In this document: in pieces, positions 43,356 through 51,621 of the stretch
Position numbering within the stretch: the stretch's first letter is position 1
Layout of the letters: each line of letters opens with the position of its first letter
Assembly: GCA_002419585.1 (NCBI GenBank)
Contig: DIGJ01000013.1
Location: 148,251-212,250 of the forward strand
Reading direction: 5' to 3'
DNA: 64,000 bases
From: Lachnoclostridium sp. UBA5725
GTDB taxonomy: Bacteria; Bacillota; Clostridia; Lachnospirales; Lachnospiraceae
Notes under the pieces: generated by a model
Seen by the model: the letters and a program-made list of their open reading frames with translations, nothing else
What the model was told of the DNA's origin: nothing
Database searches by the model: none
Translations under genes and position numbers: made by a program

Positions 43356-44746
43356 TTCTTTTGATATTGGTTATAATAGTTGTATTTTAGATACTTATTA
43401 CCTTGCGAATAAGAATGCCCATTTAATACAAGTCCCAAAATATTTACTTGTGAGAACCTGAATTTGTTTAACGCATTGCTGATACTAAAGTGCGATGTGG
43501 TGCCTTCTCGTACCACCAGGATAACTCCATCCACCAGATTTACCAGATTGAAGGCATCCGATACGATATTTACTGGAGGCGTATCAATAATAATATAATC
43601 ATACTGCGTTTCAAGGTGTTTCAATAGATTCTCCATCTGTTCGCTACCTAATAGCTCATTGGGATTAGGTGGAACGGAACCCATTGTCATAACTTTAAGA
43701 TTTGTATATTTTGTATTTCGAAGGGCTTCTTTTTCTGTAACCATACCAGACAGTGCATCACTTATGCCAGGTGCACTTTTCGTTTGAAAATAATGATGGA
43801 GCGTTCCCTTTCTTAAATCGCAGTCAAGCAGCAATACACTGGAACCGGTTTGTGCAATCGAGATTGCAAGATTAGCACTAACGGTACTTTTACCTTCATC
43901 CGGACTTGGACTTGTAATCATGATTTTTTTACAACCATCCTGACGCAGTAAAAAACGCAAATTTGTTCGTAACGAATTATACTCTTCGAGTACCATCAGC
44001 CTTGTTTCATCCTTAATATTGCTCCATGAAAACTTTGTATTTACCTGTTTTTTAAGGAATGGGATTCGAAACAGTTTTCTATTTGCACTATGATAATGTG
44101 GTATTGTGCTTAACAATGGCAAATCATATTTCTTTTTTAGATCATCCGGATTTTTCACATTGTTATTGATCATTTCCCATAATAATACAGCAAGGATCGC
44201 TAGAAATAAGCCAAACATTCCTCCCATTACCGTATTAGATATAACATTAGGACCAGATGGTGCTGCCGGATATTCAACTGGATCAACCACACTAATTTCT
44301 GAAGTATTTAATATGCTTTTTATGGATTCCGGTGCAACATGTTGCATTGTTGCCGCTAATAGATAGGAATCATCTGGATTATTCGATGTTACACTGATTT
44401 GAAATATCTCGGTATTATTGATTGTCTTAATTTGCGTCATGTTCCTTAGTTGACCAGGATAATACGTTAATCCACTTTCTTCGATCACCTTTTTATAGAA
44501 GGTATTTGTTTGTAGAAAATTAATATAAGTTGTAACTACCTTCTGCGCATAATTCAAAGTATTAATGTCGGCAGAAGAATCTAACGTATTTGAATTGACA
44601 TATAGTTGTACGGATGCCGTATAAATAGGACTGGTGACATATTTATTAAACACAAAAAAAGCGCATACAACTAAAAATGTGCAAATTAAAAGAAACTTTA
44701 CTCTTCTTAGTAAAATCGTAATCACTTCTGCGAAAGAAAACTCCAT
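43352..44746 (-). CDS. Fused chain-length regulator and BY tyrosine kinase (CpsC-CpsD type)
   Basis: 464 residues from the ATG at 44746, five bases after GGAGGAG; a frame from 44815 starts before that site. The N-terminal half is a Wzz domain with two TM helices (FLLICTFLVVCAFFVFNKYV and VISNTVMGGMFGLFLAILAV). The C-terminal half is a BY-kinase: Walker A SPDEGKSTVSANLAIS, Walker A' LLLDCDLRKG, Walker B DYIIIDTPPV, and a Tyr-rich tail YSQGNKYLKYNYYNQYQKK. Most Gram-positives encode the two parts separately, so the fusion is like proteobacterial Wzc. It is the operon's first gene. Confidence 0.92.
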   Translation of the reverse strand: MEFSFAEVITILLRRVKFLLICTFLVVCAFFVFNKYVTSPIYTASVQLYVNSNTLDSSADINTLNYAQKVVTTYINFLQTNTFYKKVIEESGLTYYPGQLRNMTQIKTINNTEIFQISVTSNNPDDSYLLAATMQHVAPESIKSILNTSEISVVDPVEYPAAPSGPNVISNTVMGGMFGLFLAILAVLLWEMINNNVKNPDDLKKKYDLPLLSTIPHYHSANRKLFRIPFLKKQVNTKFSWSNIKDETRLMVLEEYNSLRTNLRFLLRQDGCKKIMITSPSPDEGKSTVSANLAISIAQTGSSVLLLDCDLRKGTLHHYFQTKSAPGISDALSGMVTEKEALRNTKYTNLKVMTMGSVPPNPNELLGSEQMENLLKHLETQYDYIIIDTPPVNIVSDAFNLVNLVDGVILVVREGTTSHFSISNALNKFRFSQVNILGLVLNGHSYSQGNKYLKYNYYNQYQKK

Positions 44747-44901
44747 GAATGCTCCTCCATTTTCGTATTTTAAATCGTCGCATAGAAACGAATTTAGCTC
44801 TTCAATATTTATCATATGAAAAAGTGCATTTTTTGTGATAAAATGTCGTTAAAGTCGCAAGTAGATGATTAGCTACAACTTTAGCAAATCCATGTTCAAA
44901 T

Positions 44902-44940
44902 CAAAAACAGGCAGGTGAAATTTTCACCTGCCTGTTTTTG
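44902..44940. terminator. Bidirectional terminator between the ars and polysaccharide operons
   Basis: CAAAAACAGGCAGGTGAAA pairs with TTTCACCTGCCTGTTTTTG: a 19-bp near-perfect stem with A- and T-rich flanks. It ends the arsenic operon (arsC stop at 45030) and insulates the polysaccharide operon, whose promoter must lie in 44746-44900. Confidence 0.88.
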
Positions 44941-45029
44941 AATAATTAGTTATCTATGATCACCATAACTCGTTAATCCTGTATTCGCAAACTTAGGTAT
45001 TACAAAAGTTCGCGGTATATAAAATATTT

Positions 45030-45482
45030 TTATATAAGTTTATCCCTCAACTGAAGAATCTTCTTTTCAATCAATTGAATGGTCTCAATAAATTCCGTAT
45101 CATCTTTCCCAGTTGGATCATCTAAGCCCCAATTTTCATTGTATTTTGATGGAAGGTATGGGCAATGCACATTACAACCCATAAAGATAACAATATCCGG
45201 TGCTGGAATGTCTGAAACTAATTTACTAAACTGCGTACGTTCCATGTCAATATCATGTAGTTTTTTCATCAATCGAACCGCGTCCTGGTTGATTTGATCT
45301 TTTACTTCTGTTCCAGCAGAATAGCTTTCAAAAGCATCCGAAGCTAACTTTTTCCCAATTGCTTCCGCAATCTGACTTCTGCAAGAATTATGCACGCAGA
45401 CAAATGCTACTCTTGGTTTTCGCTCCACTCCATCAATACAACCGTTTTCATAATTTATAATCGTGGTAATTTCATTATTCAT
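45030..45482 (-). CDS. arsC: Arsenate reductase, low-molecular-weight phosphatase type
   Basis: 150 residues. FVCVHNSCRSQIAEAIGKKL is the CX5R loop near residue 29, and DIVIFMGCNVHCPYLPS gives the two further cysteines of the thioredoxin-coupled ArsC cascade. GLDDPTGKDDTEFIETIQLI is also conserved. It reduces arsenate to arsenite for export. It is the last gene of the ars operon, 93 bases after arsA, which contains a series of AATACTTACTT-like repeats. Confidence 0.93.
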   Translation of the reverse strand: MNNEITTIINYENGCIDGVERKPRVAFVCVHNSCRSQIAEAIGKKLASDAFESYSAGTEVKDQINQDAVRLMKKLHDIDMERTQFSKLVSDIPAPDIVIFMGCNVHCPYLPSKYNENWGLDDPTGKDDTEFIETIQLIEKKILQLRDKLI

Positions 45483-45575
45483 ACGTTTCCTCCTATTTTG
45501 TAAATTCGTACTTTATGCAATACTTATTTTTTACAATACTTACTTATATAATACTTACTTTATATAATTCACACT

Positions 45576-47318
45576 TTATATATTTCGTAGTTCATCGCCT
45601 TTTAATTCTTTCGTAGTCCACTTGATCAAAGCAACCTTTCCATCTGCAACATCCGCAATTTTATTGATCCATTTTATTTCATTCTTTGCTTTTGCTTTTA
45701 ATAATCCATTGGTTGTATTTGTTGCATAAAGCGATGAATTAATGACCCACCACTTGCTGTGAATGCCAGCGCGGTTCAAGTCTTCTTCCAATCGTTTCGC
45801 TTCAAAAAATGGTGTGGTTTCTGGTAATGTAACGATGACAACTTCCGTTTCTGCAACATTACGTAGTCTTGGTAATAATTTTTTCACGGAATCTGGTGTA
45901 TCTCCCATCGTTCGTTGCACTTCTTTATGATAACTCTGTGTCGAATCTAATAACAGCAACGTATGTCCCGTTGGAGCCGTATCGATTACAACAATTTCTT
46001 GATCTGCTCGGTCAACGATTTCTGCAAAAGCACGGAAAACGGCTATTTCCTGTGTGCACGGAGAACGTAAATCTTCCTCAATATAAGCAATATCTGCCTC
46101 ACTTAGATGACTTTCGATTGCTTTACTTAATACGTTTTCTCTGTAATTTTCTAATACCTCATGTTCATCGATATGACTCATTGTAATGTTATCTTGCTCC
46201 GTCATAATATATTTTAGATGAGCCGCTGGATCCGTTGTAGTTAAATGAACCTTCACCCCTTTGGAAGCAAGTCTTAACGCAATTGCCGCAGCCACGGTAG
46301 TTTTACCGACTCCACCTTTTCCCATGGTAAAGATTACTTTTTTCTTCGATTGATAGATGTCATCGATTACATGATCTAGCGAATATAGAGTTTCTACTTG
46401 CAATGGATCGTTTGATACCACTCCTGTATTTTGATTCAAAAAGTTTCTTATATTTTCTAGCCCCATGATGTTATAAGCACGCAATGGAATGTAATACTGC
46501 TGCATTTCTTTCAGTGATTTCGGCATTTCCTCTAACGCATCCTGTTGATTTTCATAAACTGCTTCTGATAATTCATCATCATAATTTTCTAAATATCCAT
46601 TTATGATTAGCTCTTGATTCAAGACTCCAATATCACGAAGTTCAGTGGATGCTCTTTCGGCTTCCCGTAAAGGTGCATTATCTGGACGAGTTACCAATAG
46701 AAGTGTTGTCATTTCTTTATCGGCTAGCATTTTGACTGCTAATTTATATACTTCTTTTCGGTCTTCTAACCCAGAAAGCTGCCCTAAGCAAGATGCGCCA
46801 TGTGTATTATCCCGAATAAAATTGCTCCAGGCAGATGGAAGCTGCAGCATTCTTAGCGTATGTCCGGTTGGGGCTGTATCGAAAATAATATAATCATATT
46901 TCGTCCCAACTTCCTTATCGGTAATAAACGTAGAAAATTCATTGAAGGCAGCAATTTCAGCGGTGCAAGAGCCAGAAAGCTGTTCCTCCATATTTTTTAT
47001 CACTTCGTCTGGTAACTCTCCACGATAAGGAGCAATTACGCTTTCCCTATATTCCGCTGCTGATTGAATTGGGTCTAAGTTGGCAACCACCAAATCAGGA
47101 ACTTTCTCAATCGCGACGCCTTTACCATCTAAGTTAGTTTCAAAGACATCTTGTAGGTTCGAAGCTGGGTCCGTACTGACTAATAGTACCTTTTTCCCAC
47201 TATCTGCAAGACTTACTGCGGTCGCACAGGCCGTGGAGGTCTTTCCAACTCCACCTTTTCCTGTAAAAAATAAATATTTGGTGAGTTCTATTTCATTGGG
47301 ATTAAACTGTTTTCTCAT
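45576..47318 (-). CDS. arsA: Arsenite-transport ATPase, two-domain
   Basis: 580 residues and two homologous ATPase halves. Half 1 has FTGKGGVGKTSTACATAVSL and IIFDTAPTGHTLRMLQLP; half 2 has FTMGKGGVGKTTVAAAIALR and VVIDTAPTGHTLLLLDS. Both P-loops and both DTAPTGHT signature motifs are intact; the metal-site region includes CLGQLSG and CTAEIAAFNEF/CTQEIAVFRAF. ArsA energises arsenite efflux. Start at 47318 overlaps arsD by four bases. Confidence 0.95.
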   Translation of the reverse strand: MRKQFNPNEIELTKYLFFTGKGGVGKTSTACATAVSLADSGKKVLLVSTDPASNLQDVFETNLDGKGVAIEKVPDLVVANLDPIQSAAEYRESVIAPYRGELPDEVIKNMEEQLSGSCTAEIAAFNEFSTFITDKEVGTKYDYIIFDTAPTGHTLRMLQLPSAWSNFIRDNTHGASCLGQLSGLEDRKEVYKLAVKMLADKEMTTLLLVTRPDNAPLREAERASTELRDIGVLNQELIINGYLENYDDELSEAVYENQQDALEEMPKSLKEMQQYYIPLRAYNIMGLENIRNFLNQNTGVVSNDPLQVETLYSLDHVIDDIYQSKKKVIFTMGKGGVGKTTVAAAIALRLASKGVKVHLTTTDPAAHLKYIMTEQDNITMSHIDEHEVLENYRENVLSKAIESHLSEADIAYIEEDLRSPCTQEIAVFRAFAEIVDRADQEIVVIDTAPTGHTLLLLDSTQSYHKEVQRTMGDTPDSVKKLLPRLRNVAETEVVIVTLPETTPFFEAKRLEEDLNRAGIHSKWWVINSSLYATNTTNGLLKAKAKNEIKWINKIADVADGKVALIKWTTKELKGDELRNI

Positions 47319-47689
47319 TTACAGCATCTCCCATCTTTACAATCGCAGGCCGCAACATCGTTTACTTCCATACATAAATAATCCTCGGTCACCTCCAAAA
47401 AACGGGCAATTTCTTCATTGGTTGGATATGCTTCCATTTTAACGATTTGGTCATCCACGATGGTAATTGGCAACGCCTTTACTCCTTTTGATTTTACAAT
47501 CTGATGTACCGCTCGATTATTCATAAATGCGCGTGGACTGCTCGATAAGTTATAGCGGGTTACCTCGATTCCATTTTGCACCAAATGATTGAATACGGTA
47601 GAAATTCTTAAAAGTTCAGGGTTAACAGATACACCGCAAAGACCAGTGGAACAGCACATTGCTGGCTCATAGATATACATTTTTTTCAT
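47315..47689 (-). CDS. arsD: Arsenic metallochaperone ArsD
   Basis: 124 residues from the ATG at 47689 (AGGAG eight bases upstream). YEPAMCCSTGLCGVSVNPEL contains Cys12-Cys13-Cys18 of the metal-transfer site. The tail AACDCKDGRCCK has the additional vicinal cysteines seen in longer ArsD proteins. It delivers As(III) to ArsA. Its overlap with arsA by ATGA ensures coexpression. Confidence 0.95.
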   Translation of the reverse strand: MKKMYIYEPAMCCSTGLCGVSVNPELLRISTVFNHLVQNGIEVTRYNLSSSPRAFMNNRAVHQIVKSKGVKALPITIVDDQIVKMEAYPTNEEIARFLEVTEDYLCMEVNDVAACDCKDGRCCK

Positions 47690-47908
47690 GGTCAAATCTC
47701 CTATTTTCTATGCTATTATTGGATGCTATTAAAAGCATTCTATTATTTTTGTCCAACCTACAAACGATATCCTCCGTAATCTATTACTCCTTTTTTCAAA
47801 ACTTAGTCTTTTATATACTTCTTGCAGCATTCGGACTACATCACAATCTCAATCAATTGCACTCCATCATTCGTACTCCATAAATCGCACTCCATCATTT
47901 TAATTCCT

Positions 47909-48964
47909 TTATTTTGATTCTTCTGGAAACCAACTTATCGTTCTATTTGCAAATTTAACTAAGGTGAGCATGACTGGAACTTCTACTAAAACACCAACAA
48001 TCGTTGCCAGTGCTACCGGACTTTTCGCTCCAAACAAAGCAATCGCTACTGCAACCGCCAATTCAAAGAAATTGGATGCACCTATCATGCCTGCCGGTGC
48101 AGCAATACTATGTGGAAGCTTCAAAGCTTTACTTGCAAAGTAAGCAATAAAGAAAATTAAAAACGTCTGAATTACAAGTGGTACTGCAATCAATAAAATG
48201 TGTAATGGATTTTCAAGTATAACGGTTCCTTGGAACGAAAATATAATCACTAACGTCAACAACAGACCACTGATCGTGACATTATTAAACTTAGGAATAA
48301 ACGCTTCTTGAAAATAATTCACGCCCTTTTTCTTGGTAACAATAATTCTAGTTGCAATTCCACCAACGAGTGGGATAACAACAAATAATACAACGGATAA
48401 GATAAGGGTTGCCCAAGGTATGGTGACGCCTCCTACTCCTAATAAAAATGCTACAATTGGAGTAAAGGCAACTAATATAATCAAATCATTGGTCGCTACC
48501 TGAACAACGGTATACGCAGGATTTCCCTTTGTTAAATGGCTCCATACAAAGACCATTGCCGTACATGGTGCAGCGCCTAGCAGTATGGCTCCTGATAAAT
48601 AATCTTTGGCTAATTCTGGAGTAATCAGCCCTTTAAATACCACGTAAAAGAAAAAATAAGCAATGCCAAACATGGTAAATGGTTTGATCAGCCAGTTAGT
48701 CACCCAGGTAACAAATAAACCTTTCGGATTTTTTCTGACGTTTTTTATACTTTGGAAATCAACCTTCATCATCATCGGATAGATCATTAACCATATTAGG
48801 ATTGCAATCGGAATAGATACGTTCGCATATTCAAATCGACCTAAGAAAGACGGAATTGCTGGAATAAATTTTCCAATTAATACGCCAACTACCATACATA
48901 CAATCACCCATATCGTTAAATACCGTTCAAAAAAACCTATCCCTTGTACTTTTTCATTGCTCAT
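47909..48964 (-). CDS. acr3: Acr3 arsenite efflux permease
   Basis: 351 residues from the ATG at 48964 with AAAGGAG 12 bases upstream; a longer frame from 49003 overlaps arsR. Ten TM segments of the BASS fold. GAILLGAAPCTAMVFVWSHL carries the essential Cys, and AAPAGMIGASNFFELAVAVA is another conserved segment. Acr3 exports As(III), here likely with ArsA. 213 bases follow before arsD. Confidence 0.93.
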   Translation of the reverse strand: MSNEKVQGIGFFERYLTIWVIVCMVVGVLIGKFIPAIPSFLGRFEYANVSIPIAILIWLMIYPMMMKVDFQSIKNVRKNPKGLFVTWVTNWLIKPFTMFGIAYFFFYVVFKGLITPELAKDYLSGAILLGAAPCTAMVFVWSHLTKGNPAYTVVQVATNDLIILVAFTPIVAFLLGVGGVTIPWATLILSVVLFVVIPLVGGIATRIIVTKKKGVNYFQEAFIPKFNNVTISGLLLTLVIIFSFQGTVILENPLHILLIAVPLVIQTFLIFFIAYFASKALKLPHSIAAPAGMIGASNFFELAVAVAIALFGAKSPVALATIVGVLVEVPVMLTLVKFANRTISWFPEESK

Positions 48965-48984
48965 TTGTTTTACTCTCCTTTTCT

Positions 48985-49323
48985 TTATTCTTTGAAACTG
49001 CACAGATCACATGCTTTGCATTTATTGTAGTTTTTACAGTCCTCTTCATAACCAGCAATCTCAGACAAATGAGATATTAAATATTCATAGAGTTCCCTTT
49101 CCTGTGATATAAAATTCTCATTCACCTTAAAGTACGCCCATTGTGCCTTCTTATAACTATCTAGTATACCCGCTTTTTTTAGGATGGATAAATGTCTGGA
49201 AGCATTAGACTGCGTTAATCCTAAACATGCTTCAATTTCACATACACACATATCATCTTTTATTATTTGAGCAAATATACGTAGCCTGGTTTCATCAGAA
49301 ATTGCTTTTAGTATCTCTATCAT
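48985..49323 (-). CDS. arsR: ArsR-family arsenic-responsive repressor
   Basis: 112 residues. The HTH is CVCEIEACLGLTQSNASRHL SILKK. The CVC motif at the start of the recognition region (DDMCVCEIE) is the As(III) site known in ArsR1-type repressors. The Cys-rich tail CKNYNKCKACDLC may add metal binding. A 14-bp palindrome (49339-49352) lies just upstream of the start. It overlaps the longer Acr3 frame, but the chosen acr3 start follows its stop. Confidence 0.92.
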   Translation of the reverse strand: MIEILKAISDETRLRIFAQIIKDDMCVCEIEACLGLTQSNASRHLSILKKAGILDSYKKAQWAYFKVNENFISQERELYEYLISHLSEIAGYEEDCKNYNKCKACDLCSFKE

Positions 49324-49338
49324 ATATTACCACCTCCT

Positions 49339-49352
49339 TATATGCGCATATA
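49339..49352. promoter_or_regulatory. Operator palindrome upstream of arsR
   Basis: TATATGCGCATATA is a perfect 14-bp palindrome beginning 16 bases upstream of the arsR start, overlapping the ribosome binding site region. Repeats of ATAT/CATATA on its upstream side extend to 49370. It is a likely ArsR binding site. Confidence 0.55.
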
Positions 49353-49471
49353 CGAATATACTCATATAATATGTAAATGGAAAGCCACTTGTTACAATTA
49401 CCAATGCTTACACTGAATATTTTTACAATGATTATTTCTAACAATGGTATTATTACAATGGCTTTCTAATC

Positions 49472-49849
49472 TTATCCTCTGATTTTTTCTAAAAGCTTAA
49501 CCGCTTCGTCTGTCTTTAATACTTTTCCGTAAGATACCACTTTTCCATCAACAACAAGTGCTGGAGTCGTCATAACACCGTAAGCTGCAATCAACGCAAA
49601 ATCCGTTACATGCTCAATCGTCGTATCCATACCTAACTGCTCCAAAGCCTTTTTTACATTCGCTTCCAAATCATTGCATTTTGCGCAGCCAGATCCAAGA
49701 ACCTTTACCGATTTCTCTTCTTTTATCGATTCAGAAGCATTCTCGAGATCTTGTGTGCTACAATCGCATCCACCTCCACAACAACATCCACTTACTTCCT
49801 CTTTTATTTCCTCTTTCACCTTTTCTTTTTTTGATCCAAATAATCCCAT
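49472..49849 (-). CDS. Cys-rich thioredoxin-like protein in the arsenic island
   Basis: 125 residues. The first 40 include SGCCCGGGCDCS, a cluster of six Cys in eleven residues. The rest is the small redox-active disulfide protein fold: VKVLGSGCAKCNDLEANVKK (CxxC), MTTPALVVDGKVVSYGKVLK with a cis-Pro TPA. The redox domain could reduce ArsC or handle metalloid-thiol adducts; the extension may bind As(III). It sits 31 bases downstream of the permease gene. Confidence 0.85.
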   Translation of the reverse strand: MGLFGSKKEKVKEEIKEEVSGCCCGGGCDCSTQDLENASESIKEEKSVKVLGSGCAKCNDLEANVKKALEQLGMDTTIEHVTDFALIAAYGVMTTPALVVDGKVVSYGKVLKTDEAVKLLEKIRG

Positions 49850-49881
49850 TTTGTATTCTCCTTTTATTTTATAATATATTG

Positions 49882-50895
49882 TTAGTTAAAAAACATTTGT
49901 AATGCATTAAAACTATAACCGATAATAATGATACCAGCCGTCACTATCGCAAAAAATACGCCCAGTAACTTTGGTTTTACTGCCTTGCGTAGCATAATCA
50001 TAGACGGCAGTGACAACGCCGTAACACCCATCATAAAGCTTAATATGGTTCCAAGGCCAACACCTTTTGCATAGAGTGCTTCGGCAATTGGCAACGTTCC
50101 AAAAATATCAGCATACATCGGAACACCAACGAGCGTTGCCAAAATAACGGAAAATGGATTGTTGGCGCCTAATATCGATTGAATGATGCTTTGAGGTATC
50201 CAGTTGTGAATCAAGGCTCCGATTCCAACACCAATCAATACATATAAAAATACTTTTTTGACCGTAGCCATCACCTGCTCTTTTGCATAGATGCAACGTT
50301 CTTTTTTGGTAAGCTCTGGCGCATCGATATCGATACGATTGGCACCCTTAATAAAGTCTTCCACATAATCTTCCAGTTTTAGCTTTTCTATGATGGTACC
50401 ACCAACAACCGCAAGTATTAATCCAACCATTACATAAGCTAATGCAACCTTGCCTCCAAAAATACTCATCAGCAAGATCAAAGAGCCCAAATCAACCAGT
50501 GGCGATGAGATCAAAAAGGAAAAAGTGACCCCTATTGGCAATCCAGCACTCGTAAAACCAATAAACAAAGGAATCGAGGAACAACTGCAAAATGGTGTTA
50601 TCGTACCAAGTAATGCGGACAGCATATTTGCTTTGATCCCATGAAAATTCCCAAGTATTCTTTTCGTTCGTTCTGGTGGAAAATAACTTTGTATATAGCT
50701 GATGACAAAAATCAGAATCGATAACAAAACAAAGATTTTAATTGTATCATATAAAAAGAACTGAAGACTTCCTCCCAGTCTTTTACTTATGTCAATCCCA
50801 ATCGCAGAAAGTCCATTTCCTATTAATTCATTGAGCCATTTCATCGCAAGAATCTGATTTTGAAAAAACAGCCATCCATTTTTTATTGCTTCCAT
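49882..50895 (-). CDS. YraQ/DUF318 permease (ArsP-like)
   Basis: 337 residues with about eight to nine TM helices. SALLGTITPFCSCSSIPLFI is the signature Cys-Ser-Cys region near the start, followed by GLPIGVTFSFLISSPLVDLG and PMYADIFGTLPIAEALYAKG. The family includes ArsP, which exports trivalent organoarsenicals. That role is suggested by its place between two ArsR genes but is not shown. A separate operator and terminator lie upstream. Confidence 0.85.
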   Translation of the reverse strand: MEAIKNGWLFFQNQILAMKWLNELIGNGLSAIGIDISKRLGGSLQFFLYDTIKIFVLLSILIFVISYIQSYFPPERTKRILGNFHGIKANMLSALLGTITPFCSCSSIPLFIGFTSAGLPIGVTFSFLISSPLVDLGSLILLMSIFGGKVALAYVMVGLILAVVGGTIIEKLKLEDYVEDFIKGANRIDIDAPELTKKERCIYAKEQVMATVKKVFLYVLIGVGIGALIHNWIPQSIIQSILGANNPFSVILATLVGVPMYADIFGTLPIAEALYAKGVGLGTILSFMMGVTALSLPSMIMLRKAVKPKLLGVFFAIVTAGIIIIGYSFNALQMFFN

Positions 50896-50927
50896 TGTTT
50901 TCCTTCTTTCTATTATATTATATTTAT

Positions 50928-50947
50928 ATATAGAAATCTATCTATAT
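50928..50947. promoter_or_regulatory. Second ArsR-like operator, upstream of the permease
   Basis: ATATAGA-N6-TCTATAT is a perfect inverted repeat. It lies between the terminator at 50960 and the permease start, so the permease may have its own regulated promoter; -10/-35 boxes are not obvious in the AT-rich surroundings. Confidence 0.45.
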
Positions 50948-50959
50948 GTGATTTTTTAG

Positions 50960-50983
50960 AAAAGCCACCCTTTGATGGCTTTT
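50960..50983 (-). terminator. Hairpin downstream of the second arsR
   Basis: AAAAGCCA pairs with TGGCTTTT in a perfect 8-bp stem, 33 bases past the arsR stop on the minus strand. The tail has TTTTCTAAAAAA, so it is a moderate terminator or attenuator before the permease. Confidence 0.6.
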
Positions 50984-51016
50984 ATTATCCGATACATTGA
51001 TTATCTGGTATAGCGA

Positions 51017-51331
51017 TTATTTTGTACAGCAATCCTCTTGATTATTCGATTGACAAACACATGGCTGAATCATTTCTTTCAGCAAGTCCTCTGCCAATTG
51101 ACAGCCTTCTTTGTTGATGGAATAATGCATCCACTTGCCCTCTTTACGTCCGTTTACAATGCCGGAATCACATAAGATTTTCATATGATGAGATAACGTT
51201 GCCTGACTGATATCGACATCTTCCAATAGCTTACATGCACATTTTTCTCCGCATTTTAACTGATTTAATATTTCAATTCTGCGTTCATCGCAGAAAGCTT
51301 TAAATACTTTTACTTTATCCGAATTATTCAT
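51017..51331 (-). CDS. ArsR-family repressor, first gene of the arsenic island
   Basis: 104 residues from the ATG at 51331 (GGGGTGG four bases upstream); the longer frame to 51388 lacks a ribosome binding site. The HTH reads CKLLEDVDISQATLSHHMKI LC. CGEKCACKLL presents a CxxxCxC metal site at the start of the HTH, and the tail QPCVCQSNNQEDCCTK adds Cys pairs. The two ArsR proteins differ in length and Cys pattern, so they may sense different species. Confidence 0.9.
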   Translation of the reverse strand: MNNSDKVKVFKAFCDERRIEILNQLKCGEKCACKLLEDVDISQATLSHHMKILCDSGIVNGRKEGKWMHYSINKEGCQLAEDLLKEMIQPCVCQSNNQEDCCTK

Positions 51332-51407
51332 TTTCCACCCCATTTTTGAGATTTTTTCTTGTATACAGCATGCATGCTTATTACTCACTTATTATTTGTA
51401 TACTTAT

Positions 51408-51436
51408 AGTTTATGCAATATATCGATAAATGTCAA
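51408..51436 (-). promoter_or_regulatory. Consensus promoter of the arsenic island
   Basis: Minus-strand TTGACA (51431-51436) and TAAACT (51408-51413) separated by 17 bases, 77 bases upstream of the arsR start. TATCGATA in the spacer is an 8-bp palindrome that could be part of an operator. Confidence 0.6.
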
Positions 51437-51621
51437 TATATTATTTGTACTTTATTATATCTATGATTCATTCTTTTTATTGTTTTATGTTCTTCATCAT
51501 TCTCTTATTTCTTCTTTTTTTATGATTCATTCAAGACATATTATTCGAATTATGCTATAATTAAGGGATAATTATGCATTTTTAGATTCGAATAGATCAT
51601 ACAAATGAAAGGTAGATTATC

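Noticed and set aside
41968..44746. JUMPstart-type polysaccharide antiterminator
   Set aside because: No GGCGGTAG-like ops element or conserved 39-base sequence was found upstream of the operon.
47080..47442. Plus-strand 120-codon frame opposite arsA/arsD
   Set aside because: Lies antisense to two certain genes, lacks a ribosome binding site and is a frame shadow.
47860..47900. CRISPR-like or regulatory repeats CGTACTCCAT/GCACTCCATCATT
   Set aside because: Only two or three short imperfect copies in AT-rich DNA between arsD and acr3; no spacer pattern.
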